64,000 nucleotides of DNA, from NCBI RefSeq assembly GCF_018070345.1, contig NZ_JAGPXX010000025.1:28660-92659 (forward strand), given 5' to 3'. This document shows positions 32,045 through 41,333 of the stretch, piece after piece. A program made the position numbers and the translations under genes. Below the pieces are notes generated by a model that saw nothing but the letters and a program-made list of their open reading frames with translations, was not told the origin of the DNA and made no database searches. This stretch comes from Streptomyces sp. F63. GTDB lineage: Bacteria; Actinomycetota; Actinomycetes; Streptomycetales; Streptomycetaceae. Each line of letters starts with the position of its first letter. Position 1 is the first letter of the stretch.

Positions 32045-34357
32045 TCAGCCGACGCGTTCGCCCGGGCCGTCCGCCGGGGGCGGCAGCGGCGTCCCGGGGG
32101 CGCCGCGCCCCGGCGCGCCGGTGTCCCGGACTCCGGCCCCGGGCCCCGTCCCGGCCGCGTCCGTCCCGGAACCGGCCGCACGGACCCGGCTCGCACCGGC
32201 GCCGGATCCGGGCGCCCCCGTCCCTGCCGGAGGCGTCCCCGCCGCACCCGCCCCGGCCTCGCCGGTCTCGGCCAGCCAGCGGCGCAGTACCCGGTGCAGC
32301 GCCTCCGCGCCGGTGAGGATCTCGCCCTCCGGGACCGGCGGCGACAGCTCGGCGGGCCGGAGCAGGAAGGCGTGGCCCTGGGCTCCGCCGAGGCCGCCGT
32401 GCGAGCCGATCTGGGCCTCGAAGGCGTGCACCCGTCCGGTCGTCGGGTCGTAGGCGGAGTTGACCATGATGTCCGCGGCGTGCGGGAAGGCGTCGGTGCG
32501 CCGGACCGCGTCCTCGGCCTCCGGGCCGAAGGGCGCCAGCGGGTCCGGGCCGATGACGACGCGCTGGTCGAGCCGGTGCTCGCCGCCGTGCGGGCCCAGG
32601 ACCACCGCCCCGTACTCCTCACTGCGCACCAGGACGAAGCCGATACCGGGGTGCTCGGCCAGCGTGCTCAGCAGCGCGGGGTGGCGGCGTTCGACCTCCT
32701 CCCGGCTGACCCTGCCGGGCAGTTCGGGGAAGCTGATCAGGCCCAGGTTGCCGGAGCCGAGCACGATCGGCCCCGTGCCGCGCCCGCGCCGGGTCTCCCG
32801 TTCCTCCTCGTCGGCGCGGTGCAGCGCGGCCCTGGCCACCGCCCGCGCCTCGGCGCCGGTCACCTCGCGGTCGGCGCGCCGCCCGGTCAGCGGCCGGGAG
32901 CCGGCCGGGCCGCCGCTCCGGCAGCCGATGCGGACCAGTTCCTCCAGGGTGATCCCGAAGGCGTCGGCGAAGGTCCGGCCGGGGCTCTGCCCGTGGTCGG
33001 AGAGCAGCACGATGCGGTAGGGGCGGGGCGCGTGGGCGGCGGCCTTGGCGATGAGCCGGACGCTGCGGTCGAGCCGGGCCAGCACCTGCTGGGCGTCCCG
33101 GCTGTGCGGGCCCGAGTGGTGGGCCACCTCGTCGTAGGCGACGAGGTCGGCGTAGACCACCGAGCGCCCGGCGAACAGGTCGCCGATGACGGCGGCGACG
33201 ACCACGTCCCGGGACACGACGGTCGCGAAGGCGCGGATGAACGGGTAGAGCCCGCCCCGCTTGACGCGCGGCTCGTCCCCCCGCATCCGGGCCCGCACGG
33301 ACTGCACGAGCTCGCGGAACACCTCGGCGGTGTAGGACAGGGCGGTGCGGGTGGCGTTGGCCGGGTCGGAGAAGTACGCGAAGTAGCCGGCCCGGGAGCG
33401 GGTGCCCCGGCCGCGCCGGGCGGCCACGGAGAGCACCAGGGCGAGCTGCTGCGCGCCGCCGCCGAAGAGGTTGCCGCGGCTGGCTCCGTCCTCGGCGAGC
33501 AGCCCCCGGTCGCCGGTGCGTTCGACGGCGCGGCGCTGGAGTTCGGCGACGCTGCGCGGCGAGGAGCACACCATGACGCGGCCGGTGTCCTTCTCGTACC
33601 AGCGGAAGGCGGGGACGTCGTGGTTGGTGCCGTGCAGGATGCCGAGCTGGCTGGCGCCGGTCTGGCTGGACCAGTCGGTGCGCCACAGCGACAGCACGTG
33701 GCTGCCGCCCTCGACCCAGGAGGCGACGGTCTCCATGACGGGCGGCAGCACCCGGCCGGTGCCGGGCAGGGTGCGGGGGCCGGCGGCCTCGCTGAGGACG
33801 TCGAAGCCCACCCCGTCGAGCTGGAGGAAGAGAGTGCCCGGCCGGCCGGGGGAGCCGCCCTCACCGCCGCGCCGGGGGCGGCCGGGCCGGTGCCGGTGGG
33901 CGAGCCGGCGGAGCCGCCGCCGGTAGGCGCCGTCGTCGCGGACCGCGAGGGCGGTGCTCGTGGCGGAGGCGACGGCGGACATGATGGCGGCCACCGCCAC
34001 GGCCGTCTCCGGCCCGGCCTCGCTTCCGCCGTCGGGAACCAGCCGGAGGGCGAGCAGCAGCATCGAGCCGTTGAGGAAGAACACCAGGACGCCGAGGACG
34101 AGCGCCGGCACCAGCAGCAGCGCCCGCACCAGCAGCGGCCAGACCAGCGCGCTCAGCAGGCCGAAGGCGCCGGCGCCGATGGCGGCCGTGCGTGCGATGG
34201 TCGTCGGGCTGTCGCCGCCGGGCGACTGGATGCGGAAGTCCGGCAGGATGCCGGCGAGGATCAGCATGGTGAGCGTGCTGACCGCCCACACCGCGAGCAC
34301 CCGGAACACCGCGCCGCCGACGGCCCGCCATCTGCCTCGTACCACGCACGTTCCCAT
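32045..34357 (-). CDS. Membrane-anchored alkaline-phosphatase-superfamily phosphodiesterase
   Basis: A 770-residue protein started at ATG 34357; GTG 34429 is possible. The N-terminal 130 residues contain four hydrophobic segments resembling phage-holin-4 domains. The remainder is a type I phosphodiesterase/nucleotide pyrophosphatase fold with metal-binding elements FLQLDGVGFDVL, DLVAYDEVAHHSGPHS and VLLSDHGQSPG. The C-terminal 80 residues are low-complexity Gly/Ala/Pro. The active site would need to be placed relative to the membrane experimentally. The substrate is unknown; phospholipids or nucleotides are typical of the superfamily. Confidence 0.85.
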   Translation of the reverse strand: MGTCVVRGRWRAVGGAVFRVLAVWAVSTLTMLILAGILPDFRIQSPGGDSPTTIARTAAIGAGAFGLLSALVWPLLVRALLLVPALVLGVLVFFLNGSMLLLALRLVPDGGSEAGPETAVAVAAIMSAVASATSTALAVRDDGAYRRRLRRLAHRHRPGRPRRGGEGGSPGRPGTLFLQLDGVGFDVLSEAAGPRTLPGTGRVLPPVMETVASWVEGGSHVLSLWRTDWSSQTGASQLGILHGTNHDVPAFRWYEKDTGRVMVCSSPRSVAELQRRAVERTGDRGLLAEDGASRGNLFGGGAQQLALVLSVAARRGRGTRSRAGYFAYFSDPANATRTALSYTAEVFRELVQSVRARMRGDEPRVKRGGLYPFIRAFATVVSRDVVVAAVIGDLFAGRSVVYADLVAYDEVAHHSGPHSRDAQQVLARLDRSVRLIAKAAAHAPRPYRIVLLSDHGQSPGRTFADAFGITLEELVRIGCRSGGPAGSRPLTGRRADREVTGAEARAVARAALHRADEEERETRRGRGTGPIVLGSGNLGLISFPELPGRVSREEVERRHPALLSTLAEHPGIGFVLVRSEEYGAVVLGPHGGEHRLDQRVVIGPDPLAPFGPEAEDAVRRTDAFPHAADIMVNSAYDPTTGRVHAFEAQIGSHGGLGGAQGHAFLLRPAELSPPVPEGEILTGAEALHRVLRRWLAETGEAGAGAAGTPPAGTGAPGSGAGASRVRAAGSGTDAAGTGPGAGVRDTGAPGRGAPGTPLPPPADGPGERVG

Positions 34358-34609
34358 CTCGCCGGTCCGCCTGCCCCTTCCGGGCGTGCCCGCACCCTGC
34401 GGCCGTGCGGGCGGGTCCCAGCCTGTCACAGCGCGGGGCCCGGTACGGGCGGGCTCGGGCGGGGTCGCGGAGCCGGGCCGCCCGGTTCGGCCGCCCGGCC
34501 GTCAGGGCGGGACGGCCGGGTCCGCGCGGCCGGCGGCGTGGAGGGCTGCGGGGAAGGAGGACGGCGCGCCCGGGCGGCGGCCGCGGACGGACCGGCCGCA
34601 CCGGTCACC

Positions 34610-34665
34610 GCACCGCACCGCGCCGCACCGCGCCGCACCGCGCCGTCCGGCGTCCGGCGTCCGGC
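34610..34665. repeat. Short tandem repeats between two minus-strand genes
   Basis: Copies of the 10-bp unit cgccgcaccg (34621-34640 and degenerate flanks) are followed by copies of the 7-bp unit gtccggc. They lie just downstream of the ketopantoate-reductase-like gene. They probably reflect slippage; no function is seen. Confidence 0.6.
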
Positions 34666-34713
34666 GGCGCCCGGCACGGCCGGGATCCGCCGGGCGCCGG
34701 ACCGGGAGACCGC

Positions 34714-35613
34714 TCACCGCCCGGTGCGCTCCCGCAGCTCCGTGACGATCTCCGCGGTGAGCGGGGCCGGCAGGCCGAGGCGATCGGCGGCGCGGAGCAC
34801 CGAGCCGCCGATCGCGTCGAGCTCCAGGGGCCGGCCCGCCTCGGCGTCGCGCTGCATCGAGGACTTCATGGAGCCGGGGGCGGCCTCCAGGAAGCCGAGG
34901 ACCTCCGCCGGCTCCGCGGTGGCGCCCGCGGCGCGCGCGACGGCGCCGATCTCGTCGAGCAGGGCGAGCAGTTCGGTCCGCCGCTGCTCACGGACCGCGC
35001 CGACCGTGCTCGCGTAGCGGGTGGTGAGCAGCGCCATCGGGGCGAGGAAGACCAGCTTGTCCCAGAGCAGGGCGGTCTCGTCGTCCCGTACGGTCGCGCC
35101 GAGCCCGGCCTCGCGCAGGAGTGCGGCGGTGTGGTCGAGGCGGTCGCGGGGCACGGTGCGGCCGGCGAGTTCGACGGCGGCGAAGGGGCTGGTGTGCTCG
35201 ATGCGGCCGGGGGCGACGCGGGTGGACTCGACGCGGATCGTCGCGGCGGCCACCTGCTCCGCCGGGTAGCGCTCGCGCAGCGGGCCGAGGTGGTCGGCCC
35301 CGTTGAGCAGCGGCAGCACCAGTCCGCCGCCGAGCGCCGCGGCCGGCACCCGCTCCAGGGCGCCGGCGAGTGCCGTCTCCTTGACGGTGACGAACAACAG
35401 GCCGACCGGCTCGCGCAGTTCGGTGTCCGCCTCGACGGGGACGCGGAACGCGCCGAAGCGGCCGCTGGTCACGTGCAGTCCGTCCGCGCGCAGTGCCCCG
35501 GCGGTCTCCGCTCCGGCGAGGCACACCACCCGGTGCCCCGCGCGGGCGAGCAGCGCGCCGACCAGTCCTCCGACGCCGCCCGGGCCCAGTACCGCCACTG
35601 TCGTTGGGGTCAC
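34714..35613 (-). CDS. 2-dehydropantoate 2-reductase family protein
   Basis: A 299-residue protein with the N-terminal Rossmann motif VLGPGGVGGLVGALLARAG, the mid segment PLLNGADHLGPL and the C-terminal lysine context SMKSSMQRDAEAGRPLELDAIGG typical of PanE/ApbA. The family reduces ketopantoate with NADPH, but paralogues with other 2-keto acids are common in this genus. GTG 35613 is chosen over GTG 35619 because AAGGAG is then about seven bases upstream. Confidence 0.9.
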   Translation of the reverse strand: MTPTTVAVLGPGGVGGLVGALLARAGHRVVCLAGAETAGALRADGLHVTSGRFGAFRVPVEADTELREPVGLLFVTVKETALAGALERVPAAALGGGLVLPLLNGADHLGPLRERYPAEQVAAATIRVESTRVAPGRIEHTSPFAAVELAGRTVPRDRLDHTAALLREAGLGATVRDDETALLWDKLVFLAPMALLTTRYASTVGAVREQRRTELLALLDEIGAVARAAGATAEPAEVLGFLEAAPGSMKSSMQRDAEAGRPLELDAIGGSVLRAADRLGLPAPLTAEIVTELRERTGR

Positions 35614-36050
35614 GGTCACTCTCCTTGTCGCCGTTTCGCGTCGCCGCTGTGCCGCATGGCCGCCGTACCGTGCTCCGGCCGCTTCCCGCCGGTGCCCGCC
35701 CCGCGCGGGGCCCGCGGCCTCTCGCCGCCGTCCCGGTCGCGGACGCCGGCCCGGCCGCCGCCGCGGCCGTGGTCGCGGCCGTGGTCGCGGCCGCTGTCAT
35801 CCGCGCGTCACGGCCGCGGCGTTCCGGCTGCTGGTCACCCGTCGCCCGGGCCGCCCCACCGTACCGACCGGAGGGTGCGAGGGCGGCCGCGGGGCGGGCG
35901 GTGCGGCAGCGGCACGGCCGTGCCGCTGCGATCCCGGGTGCGGTCCCGGGTGCGGTCCCGGCGGCCGCCGCACCCGGCGCCGTACCCGGCCGTGCGGCTA
36001 CGCTCGGCAGGGAGACGCCGCCGCGGCGGCCGAGACCCGGGAGGTGGCAG
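35614..36050. other. Divergent intergenic region with short repeats
   Basis: 437 bases between the reductase and the metallo-hydrolase. They include 12-bp tandem units gcggccgtggtc (35763-35794) and cccgggtgcggt (35933-35961). Frames crossing it are low complexity. Promoters for both flanking genes should be here but could not be fixed. Confidence 0.45.
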
Positions 36051-36830
36051 GTGCCGGTCGAGATCACATGGTGGGGGCATGCCACCGCGACGGTGACGGA
36101 TTCGGGGGTGCGGGTGCTGACCGACCCGCTGCTCGTGCAGCGGCTGGCGCATCTGCGCCGCCGCCGGGGCGCGGTGCCACCGCCCGAGGCCGCCGTCGCG
36201 GACGTCGTGCTCGTCTCCCATCTGCACGCCGACCACCTGCACCCGCGCTCGCTGGCCCGGCTGGAGCCGGGCACCCGGGTGCTCGTGCCGCGCGGGGCGC
36301 TCGCCGCGGTGCCCGCCCTGCGCCGGCTGGCGGCCGGGACGCTGCGCGTCACCGAGGTGGCGCCCGGTGACGAGACGAGGATCGGCGATCTCGCGGTACG
36401 GGCCGTGCCCGCCGCGCACGACGGGCGCCGGCTGCCGTACGGGCCCAGCCGCTCCCCCGCGCTCGGCTATGTGCTGCGGGGCGAGTCGACCACCTACTTC
36501 GCGGGGGACACGGGCCTGTTCGACGAGATGGCGGATGTGGTGGGGCCCTGCGATGTGGCGCTGCTGCCGGTCGGCGGCTGGGGCCCGTATCTGGGCAGCG
36601 GCCATCTGGACGCCTCCCGCGCGGCCCGGGCGGTGGCCCGGCTCGCGCCGCGCTCCGCGGTGCCGGTGCACTACGGCACGTTCTGGCCGATCGGCCTGGA
36701 CGCCGTACGGCCGCACGAATTCCACTCCCCCGGCGACGAGTTCGCCCGGCACGCGACGGCGCTCGCCCCGGAGGTGGCCGTGCACCGGCTGGACCACGGG
36801 CAGAGCGTGCGGCCGGAGGTCGCGCGGTGA
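36051..36830 (+). CDS. Metallo-beta-lactamase-fold hydrolase (UlaG/YtkL type)
   Basis: A 259-residue protein with WWGHATATV at the N-terminus, the metal motif SHLHADHLH, and later FAGDTGLFDEM and PVHYGTFWPIG. This arrangement (no lactam-specific loops) matches the UlaG/L-ascorbate-lactonase-like group. GTG 36051 follows GGGAGG by seven bases. Its stop overlaps the DedA gene start (GTGA). Confidence 0.9.
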   Translation: MPVEITWWGHATATVTDSGVRVLTDPLLVQRLAHLRRRRGAVPPPEAAVADVVLVSHLHADHLHPRSLARLEPGTRVLVPRGALAAVPALRRLAAGTLRVTEVAPGDETRIGDLAVRAVPAAHDGRRLPYGPSRSPALGYVLRGESTTYFAGDTGLFDEMADVVGPCDVALLPVGGWGPYLGSGHLDASRAARAVARLAPRSAVPVHYGTFWPIGLDAVRPHEFHSPGDEFARHATALAPEVAVHRLDHGQSVRPEVAR

Positions 36831-37495
36831 CCGACGGGACCGTGCACCGGGCGCTGCCCGGCGCGGTGGGAGACCTGCTCGGCTGGGTGCCGGCGACGTC
36901 GCCGCAGAGCTTCGTGGGCTACCCCTCGCTGTTCCTGCTGGTGGCGCTCGGGTCGCTGGTGCCGGTCGTGCCGACGGGCGCGCTGGTGAGTTCTGCGGCG
37001 GCCGTGGCCCTCCACCACCGGCTGCCCGGACTCACCCTGCCGCTGGTCTTCGCCGTGGCGGCGCTGGCGGCCTTCGCCGGTGACACCCTCCTCTACTGGC
37101 TCGGGCTGCGCGGCGTGCGTTCGGACAGCGGCTCCCGCTGGCTGGAGCGGCTGCGGGAGCGGGCGGCGCCCGACCGGCTGGAGGCGGCACGGCGGAAGCT
37201 GGACGAGCACGGGGTGACGGTGCTCGTGGTGTCCCGGCTGGTGCCGGCCGGGCGGATTCCCGTGATGCTCGCGTGCCTGCTGGCGAAGGTCCCGCTGCGG
37301 GACTTCCTGCGGGGTGACGGCCCGGCGAGCCTGGCCTGGGCGGCGGCCTACCTCCTGATCGGGATCACCGGCGGAGCGCTTTTCCCCGAGCCCTGGCAGG
37401 GGGCGCTGGCGGCGGTGGCCCTGGCCCTGGCGACCAGCGCGGCCCCGGCCGGCTGGCGCCGCGTCCGGGAGGCCGGCCGGCGCCTGGTGAGCTGA
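36827..37495 (+). CDS. DedA-family (VTT domain) membrane protein
   Basis: A 222-residue protein with VTT-domain features: PVVPTGALVSSAAAVALH, AGDTLLYWLGLRG, and VVSRLVPAGRIPVMLACLLAKVPLRDFL. DedA proteins act in membrane lipid (undecaprenyl phosphate, phospholipid) translocation or proton-dependent homeostasis. It is translationally coupled to the hydrolase upstream. A 19-bp tandem duplication overlaps its 3' end. Confidence 0.88.
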   Translation: MTDGTVHRALPGAVGDLLGWVPATSPQSFVGYPSLFLLVALGSLVPVVPTGALVSSAAAVALHHRLPGLTLPLVFAVAALAAFAGDTLLYWLGLRGVRSDSGSRWLERLRERAAPDRLEAARRKLDEHGVTVLVVSRLVPAGRIPVMLACLLAKVPLRDFLRGDGPASLAWAAAYLLIGITGGALFPEPWQGALAAVALALATSAAPAGWRRVREAGRRLVS

Positions 37496-37511
37496 CCGGC
37501 GCCTGGTGAGC
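37477..37511 (+). repeat. Tandem duplication across the DedA stop codon
   Basis: The 16-bp sequence ccggcgcctggtgagc occurs at 37477-37492 and again at 37496-37511, a 19-bp period. The second copy lies just after the stop TGA (37493-37495). It looks like a recent replication-slippage event. Confidence 0.8.
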
Positions 37512-37560
37512 CGGCCGGCGTTCCCCCCGCCGGGCCGGGCGGCGCCCGCGGCGTCTCCCG

Positions 37561-38697
37561 TCAGTCCTCGGGGAGGAGGCGGGATCCGCCGACCGGCAGG
37601 TCCCAGAGCTGTTCGCGGGGCCGGCCGGTGCGCCGCCACGCGGCGCGGACCCGGGTGAGCGGCTCCAGCGGGGGCTCGGCGGAGAGCAGGAACGTCGCCC
37701 AGTGCATCGGTGCCATGCGCCGCGCACCCGCGTCGAGGCAGGCCTGCACGGCCTCCTCCGGGTCGGTGTGGACGTCGCGGAGCATGTCCGAGGGGTCGTA
37801 GGCGCCGATCGGCAGCAGGGCGAGGTCGATCCCGGGCAGCCGGGCGCCGATCTCCGCGAACCAGTGGCCGTACCCGGTGTCGCCCGCGAAGTACACGCGC
37901 CGGCCCGCCGGGTCGGTCAGGACCCAGCCGCCCCACAGCGAGCGGCAGGTGTCGGTGAGGGTGCGCTTGCTCCAGTGGTGCGCGGGGACGAAGTCGAAGC
38001 GGACGGTGCCGCCGTCCCCGGCGGGCAGCTCCACGGCCTCCCACCAGTCGAGTTCGGTGACGCGGGTGAAGCGGCGGCGCCGGCACCAGGCGCCGAGCCC
38101 GGCCGGCACGAACAGGTGGGTGTCGCGCGGGAGCCTGCGCAGGGTGGGCCCGTCGAGGTGGTCGTAGTGGTTGTGGCTGATGACGACGGCGTCCACCGGG
38201 GGCAGGTCCGCCCAGGGGACGCCGACGGGGGTGATCCGGGACGGGGTGCCGAGGATGCGGCGGGACCACACGGGGTCGGTGAGCACGGTGAGCCCGCCTA
38301 TCCGCACCACCCAGCTGGCGTGGCCCGCCCAGGTCACGGCGACCGTGCCGGGACCGGCGTCCGGCAGCGGGCCCTGCGCCACGGGGAGCTCGGAGATCTC
38401 CGTCAGGGCCCCGGCGGGAGGCCGCGACACCCCTTCGCGGGCCAGCCGCGCGAGTCCGGCGACCCCGGCGGGCAGCGGTGCGGTCAGCCGGTCGGCGAAG
38501 GACCGGGGCCAGCTGCGGACCTCGCCCAGGGGCCGCGGCTCGGGCAGCGGCCCGGTACGGGGGCGGGGCGCCGGGCCGGGCGCGGGAGCCGTGGCTGTGG
38601 CGGGACCGGTCCCGCTCCCCGGGTCCGCACCGAGGGCGGCTCCGGCGCCGATTCCGGTGCGGAAGCGCCCCTGCCGCTGCCGTTCCCGTTCCGTCAT
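37561..38697 (-). CDS. Metallo-beta-lactamase-fold hydrolase (NAPE-PLD-like)
   Basis: A 378-residue protein. The first 110 residues are Pro/Gly-rich. The fold begins at VTWAGHASWVVRIGG, followed by SHNHYDHLDGPTL, FVPAHHWSKRT, WGGWVLTD, FAGDTGYGHWF and MHWATF. This resembles bacterial relatives of N-acyl-phosphatidylethanolamine phospholipase D and UlaG-like lactonases. ATG 38697 is preferred over ATG 38709 because GGGAG precedes it by four to five bases. Confidence 0.88.
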   Translation of the reverse strand: MTERERQRQGRFRTGIGAGAALGADPGSGTGPATATAPAPGPAPRPRTGPLPEPRPLGEVRSWPRSFADRLTAPLPAGVAGLARLAREGVSRPPAGALTEISELPVAQGPLPDAGPGTVAVTWAGHASWVVRIGGLTVLTDPVWSRRILGTPSRITPVGVPWADLPPVDAVVISHNHYDHLDGPTLRRLPRDTHLFVPAGLGAWCRRRRFTRVTELDWWEAVELPAGDGGTVRFDFVPAHHWSKRTLTDTCRSLWGGWVLTDPAGRRVYFAGDTGYGHWFAEIGARLPGIDLALLPIGAYDPSDMLRDVHTDPEEAVQACLDAGARRMAPMHWATFLLSAEPPLEPLTRVRAAWRRTGRPREQLWDLPVGGSRLLPED

Positions 38698-38889
38698 CGC
38701 TGCTCCCATGGCTCTCCGCGGTGCCCTGCGGCCCGCTCCCTACCAGGCGTCACACCTCTGCCGTATGCCCCATTCCCTTGACAACGTTCCTTCTTCTGTC
38801 CGCTCGTTCGGGCGGGACGGCGGACGGGGCCGTGCCCGGACGGCGACGACCGGTGCCACGGCCGGTGCCGGCCGCGGGTCCCGGTGCCG

Positions 38890-40170
38890 TCATCGGCCGC
38901 TCCACTCGTCGAGGACCCTCGTCACCAGGGTCAGCGACCGGGCCGCGTGCGGCGAGTCCAGCGGGTCCGCGGCGGTGAGTGCCCGCAGGCGGCCGGCCTC
39001 GTCCGGAGGGAGCAGCGGGCCGGTGGTGAGCCGGACGCGGAGCGCGTCCGGGGGGTCCCCGAACCGGTGCCCGCCCGCCACGGGGAAGCCGAGCCGCCGC
39101 GTCAGGTGGTCCTCCAGTTCCACGGAGTCGCCGATCCCGCGGGCGGCGAGCGCGTCACCGAGGGGGCCGAGGTCGGCGTAGATCCGGTCGCCGGCGCGCG
39201 GCGGGCGGCACAGCGCCCCGTGGCGGACGACCGTGCGGTACAGGGCGGCGGCGAGGATGCCGTGCAGCCGGGCGGCGGCCCGGAGCCGGGCGGTGACGGC
39301 GGGCGGTTCGGTGAGGGCGTGGGCGACGGCGGCGGCCAGCGGTGCCCCCGGCTCGGCCCGCATCCCGGAGAGCACCCCGAGGGTGGCGGCGCGCAGCTCC
39401 GCCCCGTCCGGGCCCGCCGGGAAGCGGGCTGTCGCGGCCGGCCAGCCCGGGGGCAGCAGCGTGGTCCCGAGCCCCGTGAGGACGACGACCTGCCCGGGCA
39501 GCATCTCGGCCGGACTGACGTACACGGGCCGGCCGCGCCCGGCGTGTGTTCCTTCCGGTGCGGCCGCGGTGTCCGGGGCGGGAGGGACGGGAGACGGATG
39601 AAGCGCGTCGCGGTCCGTTTCGTCGCTGACGATCAGCAGCCCCGCGCCGGCCGCCGCTTCGCACACCTCGTGCAGCAGTTCGGGAGGCGCGGCGGTGCCC
39701 GTCGGGTCGTCGGCCGGGGACAGCACGAGCACGCGCGGCTCCCCGCCCTCCCCGCGCACCCGGCGCACCGTCTCCAGCAGGGCGAACGGGTCGGGCACAC
39801 CCCCGCACTCGGCGGGGACGGGCACCGGGTAGGCGGGACGGCCGAGCAGCAGGGGCTGCGCGGAGTGCCACGGGGCGCACGGGCGGGCCGTGAAGACGTC
39901 GCCGCCGGCCGCCGCGAGCAGTGCGAGCAGCAGGGGCTGCGGGCCGGCGGCGGCCAGCAGCCGCTCCGGGCCGGCGGCGAGGCCGCGCCGGAACCAGTAG
40001 CCGGCGGCGGCGTCGAGCAGGGCCGGTCCGCCGCCCGGGGGTTCCGGTGCGCCGCGGCCCGCCGCTGCCGCCAGCCGTTCGGCGAGTCCGGGCAGGACGG
40101 GCAGCCCCGGGGGCTCGGCCGGTGGCCCGAAGGCGGCCGGGCCACGCGGGTCCGGTGGCATCGGCTCCAT
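38890..40170 (-). CDS. Aminotransferase-fold protein lacking the catalytic lysine
   Basis: A 426-residue protein with the layout of class I/II aminotransferases (SPADDPTGTAAPPELL, LLIVSDETDRD), started at ATG 40170 after GGAGG. At the position of the cofactor-binding motif, where relatives read GLSKS/T followed by GGWR, this protein reads GLGTTLLPPGW (residues 233-243), so the lysine that binds pyridoxal phosphate appears replaced by T236. The downstream Arg is also lost. It may be a non-catalytic relative, a regulator, or a decaying gene, although the frame is intact. Confidence 0.75.
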   Translation of the reverse strand: MEPMPPDPRGPAAFGPPAEPPGLPVLPGLAERLAAAAGRGAPEPPGGGPALLDAAAGYWFRRGLAAGPERLLAAAGPQPLLLALLAAAGGDVFTARPCAPWHSAQPLLLGRPAYPVPVPAECGGVPDPFALLETVRRVRGEGGEPRVLVLSPADDPTGTAAPPELLHEVCEAAAGAGLLIVSDETDRDALHPSPVPPAPDTAAAPEGTHAGRGRPVYVSPAEMLPGQVVVLTGLGTTLLPPGWPAATARFPAGPDGAELRAATLGVLSGMRAEPGAPLAAAVAHALTEPPAVTARLRAAARLHGILAAALYRTVVRHGALCRPPRAGDRIYADLGPLGDALAARGIGDSVELEDHLTRRLGFPVAGGHRFGDPPDALRVRLTTGPLLPPDEAGRLRALTAADPLDSPHAARSLTLVTRVLDEWSGR

Positions 40171-40272
40171 CGGGTACCTCCGTCGGGCCCGGTCGGTGTG
40201 ACGACCCTCTTCATCCACCTTCGCAGATCCCCACCGGTCGGCAACGGGGCCCGGCACGCCGGGGGCGGGGGG

Positions 40273-41094
40273 CTACGGGCGCGGCCGGGACGGGGACCGT
40301 TCGCGCCGCCCTCCGGGCGGCCGGCCCTCCGCCAGCCGTACGATCTCCGCTTCCGCGCCGCGGCCCCGGCTGCCGACCAGGGCCGCGGCCAGTTCGGAGA
40401 GCTTCCGGTTGGTGCGCTGGGACATGGTCCGGAGCAGGCCGAAGGCCGTGTCGGCGTCGCAGCCCAGGACGTGCATGATGATTCCGCAGGCCTGGTCGAC
40501 CACGGGGCGGGCCCGCAGCGCGGTGCCGAGCTGGTCGATTTCGGCGTACAGCCGACGCTGCTCGATGCCGCGGACGAGCTCGCTGGTGGCCAGGTCCCCG
40601 AGGAGCGCGGTCACCCCGTTCGCGGGGTCCACGAGCCGGCCGGGGCGGAAGCCGTGGACGGTCAGGACGACCAGCAGGCTCTCCCGGCGGAACGGCATCG
40701 CGGTGCTGGAGCGGACCCCCGCTTCCAGGGCCCTCGCCCGGTAGCGGGGCCACCGGTCGTCGTGCAGCAGATCCTCCGACGCGGCCGGCCGGCCGGTCTC
40801 CAGAACAGCGGGCACGGGGCCCTTGCCGGTCTCCCACTGCACGGTCACCAGGGGGGTGAGGTCGGGGTGCGTCACGGCCGTCCGGAGCGGGGCGGCCGAG
40901 AACGCCGCGACGGGGTCCCGCGCCCCGGAGAGCGCGGTGACGGGGATGGCCGTCACCGCGGCACCGCAGCACCAGGGGTTGCACGCGGCCGCCTGCTCGG
41001 CGAGCCGGGCCAGGCCCGGCTCGGAGGCGTCGGTCATCACGTCGGTCATCGCGTCCGGCGCCGGATGCGGCGTGCGTTCCTTGTTCTCGGGCAT
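40273..41094 (-). CDS. GAF-ANTAR regulator
   Basis: A 273-residue protein. The middle (about 60-175) is a GAF-like sensor. The C-terminus (about 180-245) is an ANTAR RNA-binding domain (IEQRRLYAEIDQLGTALRARPVVDQACGIIMHVLGCDADTAFGLLRTMSQRTNRKLSELA). ANTAR proteins bind dual-hexaloop RNA to prevent termination. Paired hexaloops were not found next to the gene. A cluster of cysteines (CNPWCC) near residue 40 could be redox or metal sensitive. Confidence 0.87.
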   Translation of the reverse strand: MPENKERTPHPAPDAMTDVMTDASEPGLARLAEQAAACNPWCCGAAVTAIPVTALSGARDPVAAFSAAPLRTAVTHPDLTPLVTVQWETGKGPVPAVLETGRPAASEDLLHDDRWPRYRARALEAGVRSSTAMPFRRESLLVVLTVHGFRPGRLVDPANGVTALLGDLATSELVRGIEQRRLYAEIDQLGTALRARPVVDQACGIIMHVLGCDADTAFGLLRTMSQRTNRKLSELAAALVGSRGRGAEAEIVRLAEGRPPGGRRERSPSRPRP

Positions 41095-41333
41095 ACCGGC
41101 GGACAGCCCTCCTCGAACTCCGTGGTCACCGGGGCCGGCCGGCGATCCCGGCCGCCGCCGGCCATGATGACGATGGCCCCCGTCGTCGTCTCCCCGGGAA
41201 CGCCTGCCCGGGCCCGGGTCCGCAAAACGGGGCCGGCGGCCGGCCCGGTCCCGCGCCCGCCCCGGTCCCGCGGTGCGCGCCGCTCTCCGGTGGCGCGGAC
41301 CCCCGTCGGGCGGATGCGGTTACGGTGGGCTGC

